From Bacteroidota bacterium (lineage in GTDB: Bacteria > Bacteroidota > Rhodothermia > Rhodothermales > UBA10348), in contig JAJCYP010000054.1 of NCBI GenBank assembly GCA_029262855.1, forward strand, positions 22,998 to 86,997: a stretch of 64,000 nucleotides of DNA, in the 5' to 3' direction. The position numbers were made by a program, and so were the translations under genes. Within the stretch, counting starts at the first letter, position 1, and each line of letters begins with the position of its first letter. Under the pieces are notes generated by a model. It ran no database searches. It saw nothing but the letters and a program-made list of their open reading frames with translations, and was not told the DNA's origin. Shown here one piece after another: positions 1 through 9,100 of the stretch.

Positions 1-738
1 GAGATCGGCATCGGCCTGATCGGTCTGGAGCTTGGCACCAATATTCTCGCCCACATCCACGTCGGCGATATCAATGGAGAGAATCTCGAAGGCGGTACCC
101 GAGTCCAGTCCCTTCGCCAGGACGACCTTGGATATGGAGTCGGGATTTTCGAGTACTTCCTTGTGCGTAGCCGAGGACCCGATGGTCGAAACGATGCCTT
201 CTCCGACACGCGCGATGATGGTCTCTTCTCCGGCACCACCCACCAGACGGTCTATGTTGGCGCGGACGGTGACCCGGGCGATGGCGCGGACCTGGATACC
301 ATCCTTGGCGACTGCCGAAACGGCCGGAGTCTCAATCACCTTCGGGTTGACCGAGACCTGCACCGCCTCGAAGACGTCGCGTCCGGCGAGGTCGATGGCC
401 GTTGCCCGCTCAAAGGTCAGATCTATGTTGGCCTTGTCCGCGGAAATCAGCGAATTGACAACCATCTGGACGTGTCCGCCCGCCAGGTAGTGCGCCTCAA
501 GCTGCGGTGTATCCAGATAGATCCCCGCCTTGTAGGCCGTGATGAGCGGCCTGACGATCAGGTTTGGGGGGACCTTGCGAAGGCGCATTCCCACGAGATC
601 GCGCATGAGCTTTATTTTCACGCCCGAGAAGTAGGCCGTAACCCACAGTCCGACGGGTACGAAGTACAGGAAGACCATCGACCCAAGCAGAATGAGCGCG
701 ATGAGGAAGAGTCCTCCGGTGGTCAGCAAGAATTCCAT
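1..738 (-). CDS. floA: Flotillin-like protein FloA (UPF0365), 3' end cut by window
   Basis: Membrane scaffold protein of the SPFH/flotillin-like family (UPF0365), thought to organise lipid microdomains. I translated the minus strand from an ATG at 738; 246 codons are visible with no stop, so the C-terminus lies beyond the left edge (the family is about 330 residues). Residues about 5-35 form a hydrophobic hairpin-like anchor ([19 protein letters not shown]), followed by [18 protein letters not shown] and an SPFH-like body including [20 protein letters not shown]. It starts 3 bases after the moaC stop, so it is probably the last or near-last gene of the rdgB-to-moaC operon. Family assignment is confident; the role here is inferred from the family. 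Confidence 0.88.
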   Translation of the reverse strand, partial: MEFLLTTGGLFLIALILLGSMVFLYFVPVGLWVTAYFSGVKIKLMRDLVGMRLRKVPPNLIVRPLITAYKAGIYLDTPQLEAHYLAGGHVQMVVNSLISADKANIDLTFERATAIDLAGRDVFEAVQVSVNPKVIETPAVSAVAKDGIQVRAIARVTVRANIDRLVGGAGEETIIARVGEGIVSTIGSSATHKEVLENPDSISKVVLAKGLDSGTAFEILSIDIADVDVGENIGAKLQTDQADADL

Positions 739-741
739 GGT

Positions 742-1242
742 CTAAAGGTCCTTTCGGTAGTTGCCGCTCTGGCCGCCTGTCTTGGCGACCAGATGAATGT
801 CATTGATGCGCATGCCTTTGGAGACGGACTTGCACATGTCGTAGAGCGTGAGTGCGGCGACGGAGACCGCCGTCAGGGCCTCCATCTCGACTCCGGTGGG
901 GCCGACGGTCTTGGCAAAGGCCCGAATCTCGACCGATTGGGTGGCCTCGTCCAGGGTCAGTTCCACGTCGATACCGCCCATCACCACGTCGTGGCAGAGC
1001 GGGATCAGCCTGCTCGTTTGCTTGGCTCCCATGATGCCGGCCAGTTGTGCCGTGGATAGCACATCGCCCTTGGGGTTGCGCTGCTCCTGCACCATGGAGA
1101 AGGCCTCTTCGCCAAGGAGGACTCGCCCCATGGCAACGGCCGTCCGGACCGTGTGGGACTTGGCGGAAACATCCACCATGTGAACCCCTCCACGGGGATC
1201 CAAATGCGTCAAGGTCGGAGCGTCAGGCGTGTCCATTATCAT
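742..1242 (-). CDS. moaC: Cyclic pyranopterin monophosphate synthase MoaC
   Basis: Second enzyme of molybdenum cofactor synthesis: converts the MoaA product (3',8-cyclo-dihydro-GTP) to cyclic pyranopterin monophosphate in the cytoplasm. The 166-residue product has the family core: KGDVLSTAQLAGIMGAKQTS, the IPLCHD histidine, GVEMEALTAVSVAALTLYDM with its catalytic Asp, and the following Lys. Two starts fit: ATG at 1242 (MIMDTPDAP) and ATG at 1236 (MDTPDAP). A longer reading from 1278 would overlap the end of moaA and adds no conserved sequence. It lies directly downstream of moaA, so the first two cofactor steps are co-transcribed. No moaE, moaD or moeA is in the window. Confidence 0.95.
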   Translation of the reverse strand: MIMDTPDAPTLTHLDPRGGVHMVDVSAKSHTVRTAVAMGRVLLGEEAFSMVQEQRNPKGDVLSTAQLAGIMGAKQTSRLIPLCHDVVMGGIDVELTLDEATQSVEIRAFAKTVGPTGVEMEALTAVSVAALTLYDMCKSVSKGMRINDIHLVAKTGGQSGNYRKDL

Positions 1243-1270
1243 TGGGAGTTTCAGGCACTGGCAAGATAGA

Positions 1271-2290
1271 CTAACCACCGATGAGGATCATGGGGCGATT
1301 CGGTTGCAGGGCGATGGCCGTCATGCCGTCGTGTGCGGCTTTCTTGGAGCGAACGGCTGGTCCGATGAGTGCGTCCAGATCTTCGTCTGTGGCTCCATCC
1401 CGAATGGCATCCCGCAGGCTCACGCCGTCCTTGCCGAACAGGCAGGTCCGCAGACTGCCATCGGCGTTGAGCCGGATTCGATTGCATCCGCTGCAGAATT
1501 TGTCGGTCATTGACGAGATAAAGCCCACCGTCCCGGCCGCTCCGGGAATCCGGTAGTCGGTGCTCACCGCCGTGGGTGGTGCCGGAACCGGCACCATCCC
1601 GGGCCACTCGGCCATAACCGTGTCCAGCATCTCCTGATACGGGATCATCACCGACTCATCCCAGCCATTTCCGGCAAACGGCATGTACTCGATGAAACGA
1701 ATGCTCAGCGGTCTGTCGATTGACATTCGGGCGAAATCGAGGATTTCGTCGTCGTTTTGACCGCGCAGTGTGACACAATTGACTTTGGTCCCCTCGTAGC
1801 CCAGGTTCAAACTCGCGTCGATCGCGTCGAGGACAACCCTGAGCCCGCCCCGACGCGTGATGGTCCTGAAGCGATCCTCCCGGAGCGTGTCCAGCGAGAT
1901 GTTAATGTGGGTCAGCCCGGCCTCGCGCAGGCGGGGCAGGCGGTCCTTGAGGAGGAGACCGTTTGTGGTAATGGCGAGTGTCTCCACGCCGGGAATGGCG
2001 CCGAGCGACTCGACCAGAGAAACCGCGTCCTTGCGAACCAGCGGTTCACCTCCGGTCAGGCGGATCTTCCGAACACCGCGAGACACAAAAAACCGCGCAA
2101 GCCGCTCGATTTCCTCGAACGTGAGCATCGCGGACCGTGGCTTCAGTTCCACGCCTTCGGGCGGCATACAATACACACAGCGGAGGTTGCAGCGCTCGGT
2201 CAGCGAGATGCGCAGGTAGTCGTGGAACCGGCCGAATGAATCGGTCAGAACCGGCGGCGTGCTGTTGGTATCAAGAGGGTTCTCAGTCAA
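1271..2290 (-). CDS. moaA: GTP 3',8-cyclase MoaA (radical SAM)
   Basis: Radical-SAM enzyme starting molybdenum cofactor synthesis: GTP to 3',8-cyclo-7,8-dihydro-GTP. The 339-residue protein shows the N-terminal cluster motif CNLRCVYC (Cys34/38/41), the SAM-binding GGEP, and the second-cluster motif CSGCNRIRLNADGSLRTC near residue 270. It ends in the double glycine (MILIGG) that activates catalysis in known MoaA. The start is TTG at 2290, overlapping the end of the upstream amidohydrolase gene by 8 bases, which suggests translational coupling. No in-frame ATG precedes the CxxxCxxC motif, so TTG is the best start. Confidence 0.96.
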   Translation of the reverse strand: MTENPLDTNSTPPVLTDSFGRFHDYLRISLTERCNLRCVYCMPPEGVELKPRSAMLTFEEIERLARFFVSRGVRKIRLTGGEPLVRKDAVSLVESLGAIPGVETLAITTNGLLLKDRLPRLREAGLTHINISLDTLREDRFRTITRRGGLRVVLDAIDASLNLGYEGTKVNCVTLRGQNDDEILDFARMSIDRPLSIRFIEYMPFAGNGWDESVMIPYQEMLDTVMAEWPGMVPVPAPPTAVSTDYRIPGAAGTVGFISSMTDKFCSGCNRIRLNADGSLRTCLFGKDGVSLRDAIRDGATDEDLDALIGPAVRSKKAAHDGMTAIALQPNRPMILIGG

Positions 2291-3929
2291 CCGGGTATAC
2301 CTGCTCTCCGCCCAGCCAGGTCTCGACCACGCTCACATCCAGCATGTCCGGTCCGGGCGCCGTCATGATGTCCCCGCTCAGAATCACGAAATCCGCCCAC
2401 TTGCCCGGCTCCAGAGAACCCAGCGATTCTTCCTGAAAACCGGCGTAGGCGGCATCGACTGTGAAGCCACGGAGCGCCTCCTCACGTGTGAGGGCCTGAT
2501 CCGGGTACCAGCCACCTTCCGGCCAGCTGGCGGCGTCCTGACGCGTGACAGCGGCATAGAATCCAAGAAGTGGGTCCACCTGCTCGACCGGAAAATCAGA
2601 ACCGAGCGCCAATCGTCCACCGCTCTCGAGAATGGAGCGCCACGCGTACGCACCCTGGATCCGGCCCGGCCCTACGCGGTCTTCGGCCCAGTACATGTCG
2701 CTGGTCGCGTGCGTGGGTTGCATGGATGCGATGACGCCAAGCTTCGCATGCCGTTCGATGTCCTCCAGGGCGACAATCTGAGCATGCTCGTTCCGGTGCC
2801 TCTGATCGGGCTCGATACCGGCGGCTTCATAGGTGTCCAGTAGCAACCGATTGCCGGCATCACCGATGGCGTGGCTGTTGACCTGGTAGCCGCAGTCGAG
2901 TGCCTGTCGAACCAGAACCCGGTAATCCTCCGGCGAGGTGCGCAGCAGGCCGCGGTTTCCGGGGTCATCCGAGTAATCTTCCAGCAAGGCGGCGCCGCGA
3001 CTTCCCAGCGCACCGTCCAGATACATCTTGACCGACCGGACCGTCAGGCGATCGCCATAGTCGATGAGGTGATTGTTGCAGTAGGCGTCGAACGAAGGCC
3101 CCGGTTCGGTCATGGCATACAGCCGAATGGTGAACCGGTCCTCATCGATGAACCGCTTCACACGCTCCAGGAATGCCATGTCAGCGCCGGCCTCATGGAC
3201 TCCGGTGATGCCGAACCGGGCCATCTCCATCAAGGCTGCTTCCAGTCCCCGCTCGAGATCTGCCTCGGAGTACGGCGGCACCGCGCCGCTGACCAGTTGC
3301 TCGGCGTTGTCGATGAACAGGCCGGTCGGTTCGCCCGCGGCGTCGCGGACGATCAGACCGCCCGCAGGGTCCGCGGAATTTTGGATGGTCTCTTCTCCCG
3401 CCAGGCGGAGGGCGGCCGAGTTGGCCCACATCGCATGCCCGTCGATCCGCTCCAGCCAGACCGGTCGATCCGGGAAGGCGGCATCAATGTCGTGTCGCGA
3501 GGGAAAATCCGTGTTCGCCCAGTCGTTCTGATCCCAGCCGCGCCCCAGCAGCCACGCCCCGTACGTCAGATTGGCTTCCAGGGCACGCAGCCGCTGGATG
3601 ATCTCCTCGATACTCTGCGTCCCGGTCAGGTCGGCGGCCAGCCGCATGGTTGCCAGGTTGCGAACATGGGCATGCGCGTCAATCAGCCCCGGGATCACCA
3701 CCTGGCCCTGAAGGTCCACGCGCTCGGCCTCGGGGGCGGAATCGAGCAGGGTCTGGGCGTCACCCGTCGCGATAATGCGTCCGGCATCGACCAGCAGGGC
3801 TTCGACCACGGGAGCGTGCTCGGACATCGTGTAGATGACGCCGTTCTCGAAGAGGGTGGGCGTGGAGGACTCCTCGGCCGGCTGGCACGCACAGATCAGA
3901 ACGAAAAGCAGGACAGATACTTGGCGCAT
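2283..3929 (-). CDS. Exported YtcJ-type amidohydrolase lipoprotein
   Basis: Metal-dependent hydrolase of the amidohydrolase-3 (YtcJ) family, about 548 residues. The ATG at 3929 gives MRQVSVLLFVLICAC, a lipoprotein signal with lipobox I-C-A-C at Cys15, so the enzyme is probably anchored on the periplasmic side. The N-terminal composite beta domain (NGVIYTM...GRIIATGD) is followed by the PGLIDAHAHV metal-site motif. Later family motifs are NSHAIGDAGNR, HAQIV and the ALGSDFPVEQVDPL region. The substrate is unknown; relatives act on amides, esters or cyclic imides. A longer in-frame reading from 3971 (14 extra residues) would bury the signal peptide. Its 3' end overlaps the moaA start, though no link to cofactor synthesis is known. 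Confidence 0.87.
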   Translation of the reverse strand: MRQVSVLLFVLICACQPAEESSTPTLFENGVIYTMSEHAPVVEALLVDAGRIIATGDAQTLLDSAPEAERVDLQGQVVIPGLIDAHAHVRNLATMRLAADLTGTQSIEEIIQRLRALEANLTYGAWLLGRGWDQNDWANTDFPSRHDIDAAFPDRPVWLERIDGHAMWANSAALRLAGEETIQNSADPAGGLIVRDAAGEPTGLFIDNAEQLVSGAVPPYSEADLERGLEAALMEMARFGITGVHEAGADMAFLERVKRFIDEDRFTIRLYAMTEPGPSFDAYCNNHLIDYGDRLTVRSVKMYLDGALGSRGAALLEDYSDDPGNRGLLRTSPEDYRVLVRQALDCGYQVNSHAIGDAGNRLLLDTYEAAGIEPDQRHRNEHAQIVALEDIERHAKLGVIASMQPTHATSDMYWAEDRVGPGRIQGAYAWRSILESGGRLALGSDFPVEQVDPLLGFYAAVTRQDAASWPEGGWYPDQALTREEALRGFTVDAAYAGFQEESLGSLEPGKWADFVILSGDIMTAPGPDMLDVSVVETWLGGEQVYPVD

Positions 3930-4007
3930 GTGGCAGCGGGATTGGAACAGGATTACCGGGAGAGGCGGCATTCGTTTCGCCCGGCCTCGGACTGGGTGGC
4001 GATTGGT

Positions 4008-4460
4008 TCAGGCTGGCGCCCGGCGCTCCACCCAGAGCGTCACGGGTCCGTCGTTCAGCAGGCGCACGTCCATCATCGCCCCGAAGACACCAGTGGACAC
4101 CCCTTGGCCAAGGAGCGCGCCCAGTTCGCTGCAGAAACTCTGGTATAGTGGTTCCGCGACGTCCGGGTGGGCCGATTCGACGAAGGAGGGGCGATTTCCT
4201 TTTGCCGTGTTTCCGTACAGCGTAAACTGGGAGACCACCAGGACCTGACCTCCGGTATCGAGCACAGACCGGTTCATGAGACCGGCTTCGTCGGGGAAAA
4301 TTCGGAGGTTCGCACATTTTCTGACGAGCCAGTCCCGCTCGGCCGCGGTGTCGGTTCGGTGGACCCCCAAGAGGATGAGAAGGCCGGGTCCAATGGCTCC
4401 TGTCACCTCCCCGGCCGCGGTTACGCTGGCCTCCCTGACACGCTGAATGAGTGCTACCAC
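4008..4460 (-). CDS. dtd: D-aminoacyl-tRNA deacylase
   Basis: Cytoplasmic proofreading enzyme that removes D-amino acids (and glycine from tRNA-Ala) from mischarged tRNAs. The 150-residue product starts at GTG 4460 with [14 protein letters not shown], matching the usual N-terminus; a longer in-frame reading to 4631 lies inside the rdgB gene and is not conserved. Visible motifs are [19 protein letters not shown] and, near the C-terminus, [12 protein letters not shown], carrying the Gly-cisPro pair that excludes L-substrates. The GTG start overlaps the stop of the upstream rdgB gene by 7 bases (GTGGTAG), so the two are co-translated. Confidence 0.95.
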   Translation of the reverse strand: MVALIQRVREASVTAAGEVTGAIGPGLLILLGVHRTDTAAERDWLVRKCANLRIFPDEAGLMNRSVLDTGGQVLVVSQFTLYGNTAKGNRPSFVESAHPDVAEPLYQSFCSELGALLGQGVSTGVFGAMMDVRLLNDGPVTLWVERRAPA

Positions 4461-5041
4461 GTCTCGAGGTCGCTGAGGAACGCCTGCAGGGCGCGTCCAC
4501 GGTGGCTGATACGGTTCTTTACTGCCGAGGCCAGTTCGGCGAACGTACCCGATTCGCCGTCGGGGAGAAAGAGGGGATCGTAGCCGAAGCCCCGGCTTCC
4601 ACGAGGCGCCTCCATAATGGTACCCCGGCACACGCCTTCGTAGAGCCTGCCGCCCTGGCCGTCATAGTATACCACGGCGGTTCGAAACTGCGCGGAACGA
4701 TCTGGCCGCCCGGTCAACTCGCGAAGGAGCTTGGCCATGTTTGCCTCCGCGTCGCCGTCCTCGCCCGCATAGCGCGCCGACCGGACGCCGGGACGCCCAT
4801 CCAGCGCGTCTACCTCGAGTCCGGTGTCGTCGGCCAGGGCGGGGATGCCGGCGAACTCGAAGAGAGTCCGCGCCTTTTTCAAGGCATTGCCTTGAAGCGT
4901 GGGGCGGTCTTCCTCTACCTCCGGCGCGTTCACCTGACCGGACGAGAGGATCTCATCTACCCGGTCCCGAAGCAAATCCCTGAACTCTGCGAGCTTGCCC
5001 GGATTGGTGGTGGCGATGAGAAGTTGACTGAGCGTGGTCAC
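4454..5041 (-). CDS. rdgB: dITP/XTP pyrophosphatase RdgB
   Basis: Ham1/RdgB nucleotide pool cleaner: hydrolyses dITP, XTP and related non-canonical purine triphosphates to monophosphates. The product from GTG 5041 is 195 residues and begins [20 protein letters not shown], with the family substrate loop TTNPGK at the N-terminus. Other motifs are [32 protein letters not shown] and the C-terminal [10 protein letters not shown]. An upstream extension to 5203 is low-complexity and not conserved. It leads the likely operon to dtd, the amidohydrolase, moaA, moaC and floA. A well-formed Bacteroidota-type promoter lies about 34 bases upstream. Confidence 0.96.
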   Translation of the reverse strand: MTTLSQLLIATTNPGKLAEFRDLLRDRVDEILSSGQVNAPEVEEDRPTLQGNALKKARTLFEFAGIPALADDTGLEVDALDGRPGVRSARYAGEDGDAEANMAKLLRELTGRPDRSAQFRTAVVYYDGQGGRLYEGVCRGTIMEAPRGSRGFGYDPLFLPDGESGTFAELASAVKNRISHRGRALQAFLSDLETW

Positions 5042-5074
5042 GGGGCCGGGCCGGATAGAGGGTGATGACGGCGG

Positions 5075-5106
5075 CAAAGCTAATGGCCTCCGGCCGCATC
5101 CGCCAA
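5075..5106 (-). promoter_or_regulatory. Bacteroidota-type promoter for rdgB
   Basis: On the minus strand TTG (5106-5104) is followed by 21 bases and TAGCTTTG (5082-5075), a full match to the Bacteroidota -33 TTG / -7 TAnnTTTG consensus. It sits just upstream of the rdgB GTG start and would give a short leader. Nothing else in this gap looks like a promoter for the minus-strand operon. Assignment is by motif only. Confidence 0.65.
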
Positions 5107-5129
5107 CGCGGTCCGTCCCGCGCTGGCGG
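5100..5129. repeat. Inverted repeat in the rdgB / secreted-protein intergenic region
   Basis: CCGCCAACGCGG and CCGCGCTGGCGG form a 12-bp arm hairpin with one mismatch and a six-base loop. No T-run follows on either strand, so it is not a standard terminator. It overlaps the -33 element of the rdgB promoter and could be an operator or simply a GC-rich hairpin. The gap 5042-5241 otherwise holds only the promoter and the leader of the next gene. Confidence 0.4.
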
Positions 5130-5241
5130 CGGTTCAGCCGAGCACACAGGTTGTTCACCCCGATCCGGTAACTGCTCACCGCCCCCGCCGTAGCGGAGGT
5201 CAAACATTCTTCAACTCACTGCATCCTTGAGGGAGGGTCAC

Positions 5242-5679
5242 ATGCAGATCATCAACAGTTTCCGCCGAGTCGCCGGCCTTGCTTTCGCAATCGCCATTAT
5301 TGGCTCAACGCAGGTATTCGCCCAGTCTACCTACCAGGATATGGACGCCGAATGGTGGTCATCTCTTGAGCAGCAGCTAACCGAGTCGGCCGCTTCGGAT
5401 GTGGCGAAGGTGCGACAGGGTGCCATCCAGCACATCATCTTCTTCGCCGAGAACTATGACGAATTCGTCAACTTCGACGAGGCTGCCTACGAGATCATGG
5501 GCCTCTTCGAGATGTCTGAGGATGTGGATGAGCGTCTTCTCGCGTTGGCCGCACTCAGTGCAATTGGTGAAAACATGACCATGGAGCGGCTTTCCGTGGT
5601 TGCGGCCTCCGAGAGGTCGGCCCGCGTTCGCGGTGTGGCCGCGGCGGTGATCCATGCGCACAACACAGCCAGTTCCTGA
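5242..5679 (+). CDS. Small secreted protein of unknown function, helical
   Basis: A 145-residue protein I cannot assign to a family. The start at ATG 5242 is preceded by a GGGAGGG Shine-Dalgarno-like stretch and gives a clear signal peptide (MQIINSFRRVAGLAFAIAII... cleavage after VFA-Q). The mature part is acidic and apparently all-helical. Its repeated Ala/Leu-rich helices (RQGAIQHIIFFAEN, ERLLALAALSAIGEN, RVRGVAAAVIHAHN) resemble two or three HEAT-like repeats. It is probably periplasmic and may mediate protein-protein contact. It is divergent from rdgB and is followed by rpsU, which has its own promoter. Confidence 0.75.
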   Translation: MQIINSFRRVAGLAFAIAIIGSTQVFAQSTYQDMDAEWWSSLEQQLTESAASDVAKVRQGAIQHIIFFAENYDEFVNFDEAAYEIMGLFEMSEDVDERLLALAALSAIGENMTMERLSVVAASERSARVRGVAAAVIHAHNTASS

Positions 5680-5707
5680 TTGACAGTCCCGGCCCGGTCG
5701 GCCGATG

Positions 5708-5738
5708 TTGACAAACGATCGTGATCTACTTACCTTCG
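5708..5738 (+). promoter_or_regulatory. Bacteroidota-type promoter for rpsU
   Basis: TTG (5708-5710, within TTGACA) is followed by 20 bases and TACCTTCG (5731-5738), one mismatch from the TAnnTTTG -7 element. It lies about 35 bases upstream of the rpsU GTG start and after the stop of the preceding gene, so rpsU is probably transcribed from here. Confidence 0.6.
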
Positions 5739-5772
5739 TTTGCTATACCAATCGCTTTCCGATTCAGAACCT

Positions 5773-5967
5773 GTGTCCGTAGGAATCAAAGTTCGCGACA
5801 ACGAGTCCATCGACCGCGCCCTTCGCCGTTTCAAACGCGCTGTTAACCGCAGTCGTGTCCTCCGCATCTTCCGCACCAACATGGCTTACGTCAAGCCGTC
5901 AGAGGAGCGCAGGCTTGCGAAGGAAAAGGCACTCCGCAATGCGCGCAAGCGCAACCGCTACTACTAG
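5773..5967 (+). CDS. rpsU: 30S ribosomal protein S21
   Basis: Small basic protein of the 30S subunit, 64 residues, involved in translation initiation. The sequence VSVGIKVRDNESIDRALRRF followed by KRAVNRSRVLRIFR and a Lys/Arg-rich tail (RNARKRNRYY) is typical S21. The GTG at 5773 is chosen because conserved sequence begins there; the in-frame extension to 5740 (LYQSLSDSEP) is not conserved. It has its own promoter and is followed by a strong hairpin terminator shared with the convergent 2-oxoglutarate dehydrogenase gene. Confidence 0.96.
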   Translation: MSVGIKVRDNESIDRALRRFKRAVNRSRVLRIFRTNMAYVKPSEERRLAKEKALRNARKRNRYY

Positions 5968-6035
5968 GCGGTAGGGAGGTCGGGCGGCCGGGGCGAGGTC
6001 GGGTGCCCCCGGGGCGGCGACTGCCAAGACAGTTT

Positions 6036-6075
6036 GAGAAAGGGGTCTCTCCTGATTGGGGGGACCCCTTTTCTC
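6036..6075. terminator. Bidirectional intrinsic terminator between rpsU and the OGDH gene
   Basis: GAGAAAGGGGTC (6036-6047) and GACCCCTTTTCTC (6063-6075) pair into a 12-13 bp stem. The A-run and T-run at the stem base give a T-tract in both directions. It sits between the convergent stops of rpsU (5967) and the 2-oxoglutarate dehydrogenase gene (6148). The rest of the gap (6076-6147) is a G-rich stretch with no recognisable feature. Confidence 0.75.
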
Positions 6076-6147
6076 GTGCCGCGTATTTTGCCGGGCCGGC
6101 GGGGGCTGGCCGGGTGGGCGGCGGGCTGGCCGGGGCCACCGCCAGGC

Positions 6148-9100
6148 TCAGGCCACCACCACGCCGATGGCGGTCTCGAGGATCGCCGTCTGCTCGTACT
6201 GATGGATGTGGGAACTGCCTGTCGCAGGGCTCGCCGATGCCGGCCGTCCAGCGTAGTGCACCCGTTGTCGCGAGGAGCGCAGTTCCTCAAGGATGTCCTC
6301 CAGCTGATACCGGATAAACTGCCACGCGCCCATGTTGGCCGACTCCTCCTGCATCCAGACGACCTCGGCCGTCGCGGGGTACCGTCCCAACTCGTTCTTG
6401 AGTCCTTCGGAGTCCAGCGGGTAGAGTTGCTCCACCCGAACAGCGGCCACCCGGCGTGTAGCCGCTGGATCGCCCTCCAGTTTCTGGACCAGGTCGTAGT
6501 AGATCTTGCCGCTGCACAGAACCACGCGCTCGACTTCCTCGGGACTTTCGTGATCGGCCGTCAGAATCTCGCGGAAGTGCCCCTCTGTGAATTCGTTCGG
6601 ATCGGAGATCGCCAGCGGGTGCCTGAGCAGACTCTTCGGCGACATGATGATCAGCGGCCGTTTTGCCTCCGCATGGATCTGACGCCTGAGAGCGTGGAAC
6701 AGGTTGGCCGGCGTCGTGATGTTGCAGACGCGCATGTTGTCCTCAGCGCAGAGCTGCAGAAACCGCTCGAGGCGGGCAGAGGAATGCTCGGGCCCCTGGC
6801 CCTCGTAGCCATGAGGCAGAAGCAGAACCAGAGAACTCGCCTGGCCCCATTTCTCCCCTGCTGCGGAGAGGAACTGGTCGAAGATGATCTGGGCTCCGTT
6901 GGCGAAATCGCCAAACTGGGCTTCCCAGATCACCAGTGCCTTTGGCGCGGCCACAGAGTACCCGTACTCAAAACCCGAAACCGCATACTCCGAAAGCAGA
7001 CTGTCGTAGATGTAGAGCCGTCCCTGATTGTCGGCGACGTGGTTCAAAGGGACGTACTCGTCCGCGGTATTCTGGTCATAGACCACACCGTGACGGTGTG
7101 AGAACGTGCCTCTTCGCGAGTCCTGTCCGCTGAGTCTGACCTGGATGCCTTCGGCAAGCAGGGTCCCGAAAGCAAGAGCCTCGGCAAAGCCCCAGTCCAC
7201 CTTGCGGTCGTCGTTGTAGAGCTTCTCCCGGCGCTGAAACTGCCGGAGCAGCTTCTTGTGGACGTGGAAGTCCTCCGGGAAATTCATCAGGGAGGCGATT
7301 GTCTTGTCGATGTGCTCCTGCGAGGCTGCCGTATCCACCTTGACGATGGACTCGCGAACGGGTCGAGCCAGCGGATTCTCCGGAGCCTGGGGTACGACCT
7401 CCTCGGAAACCTCCTTGGTCCTGGCGAAGGCTTCCTGCAGCTTGTCGCGGAAGTCGTCCAGCAACTGCTCGGCCTCATTGGGACTCATGTCTCCCCGGCG
7501 CAGCAAGAGTTCGGTGTAGAGCTTCCGCACCGATCGCTTGGCCTCGATCTTCTGGTAGAGGAGCGGCTGGGTGTACGTGGGCTCGTCGCCCTCGTTGTGC
7601 CCGCGGACCCGGTAGCATAGGAGATCTACAACGACATCCTTGTTGAACACCTGCCGAAAGTCCAGCGCCAGCCTGGCAACCCGGACGCACGCCTCGGGGT
7701 CATCTCCGTTCACGTGGAAAATGGGCGCCTGGATCATGCGGGCGATGTCACTCGCATAGGTCGAGCTGCGCGCGGCCTCAGGTCCGGTGGTAAAGCCGAT
7801 CTGGTTGTTGATCACGATATGGACCGTACCGCCCGTTTCGTATCCGGGGAGTTGGCTCAAGTGCAGCGTCTCACCCACTACGCCCTGTCCGGCGAAGGCC
7901 GCATCGCCGTGAATCAGAAGCGGGATGACCGAGTCGTGATAATCGCGACGGGCCGACTGGGGTCTGGCATCGCGGATGGCCTCCTGCTTGGCGCGGGCCA
8001 TTCCCTCGACCACGGGGTTGACGGCTTCGAGGTGGCTGGGGTTTGAGGCCAACGTGACTTTGACGGTGGCGCCGGAGGGAGCTGTGTGTTCGCCCTTGGC
8101 CCCCAGGTGGTACTTGACGTCTCCCGACCCCTGCGTGGTGGACGGGTCGATGTTGCCCTCAAACTCGGAGAAGATGACTTCGTAGGGCTTGTTCAGGATG
8201 TTGGCGAGCACGTTCAGCCGGCCGCGATGGGCCATCCCGATAACCACTTCCTGTGTCTCCTGCTCGGCGGCATCCGACAGGACCATGTCCAGCATCGGAA
8301 TCACCGTTTCGGAGCCCTCAAGCGAGAAACGCTTGTGTCCGATGTACTTGGTGTGGAGGAAAGTTTCGAACGCCTCAGCCGCGTTCAGCTTCTCCAACAT
8401 CCGCTTCTTGGCCGTTTCCGATATGGGCTCAGCCCCACGGACGGGCTCGATGCGCTCCACGAGCCAGCGCTTTTCCTGCGGATCCGAGATGTGCATGAAC
8501 TCGATTCCGACCTTCCGGGTGTAGGTCTGGCGGAGAATCGCGAGGATCTCTCGTAGCGGGAGCACATCGGCTCCTCCGAGTCCACCTGTCACGAACTCGC
8601 GATCCAGGTCCCAAATGGTGAGTCCGTACTCCTTGGGGTCCAGTTCCGAGTGGTAGGCCCAGGTGTATCCGAGCGGGTTGACATCGGCCTGCAGGTGGCC
8701 TCGCACACGGTAGGCCCGGATCAGCTGCAGGACGCGGGCCTGCTTGCGGATCATGTCCATCTCGTTCCGCTGGTGCCCACCGACCTGCGGCGTCGAGTCC
8801 GATGCCAGCACGAAGGGCTGGTAGGGGATTCCGAGACTGAGGAAGATCTCTTCGTAGAACCCGTGATGCCCGACCAGGAGGTCCTGGACATACTTGAGGA
8901 AGGCCCCGGACTCGGCGCCCTGAATCACGCGGTGATCATAGGTGGACGTCAGGCTCATGACCTGACTGATGCCGGTCTTGGCAATCACCTCAGGCGGGAA
9001 AGCATGGTATTCCGTGGGATATCCGATCGAGCCCACACCGACAATCAATCCCTGCCCCTGCATGAGCCGTGGTACGGACAGGATCGTCCCGATCATCCCG

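Noticed and set aside
2871..4148. 425-codon plus-strand open frame over the amidohydrolase
   Set aside because: Shadow of the minus-strand lipoprotein amidohydrolase, whose signal peptide and HAHV motif are convincing.
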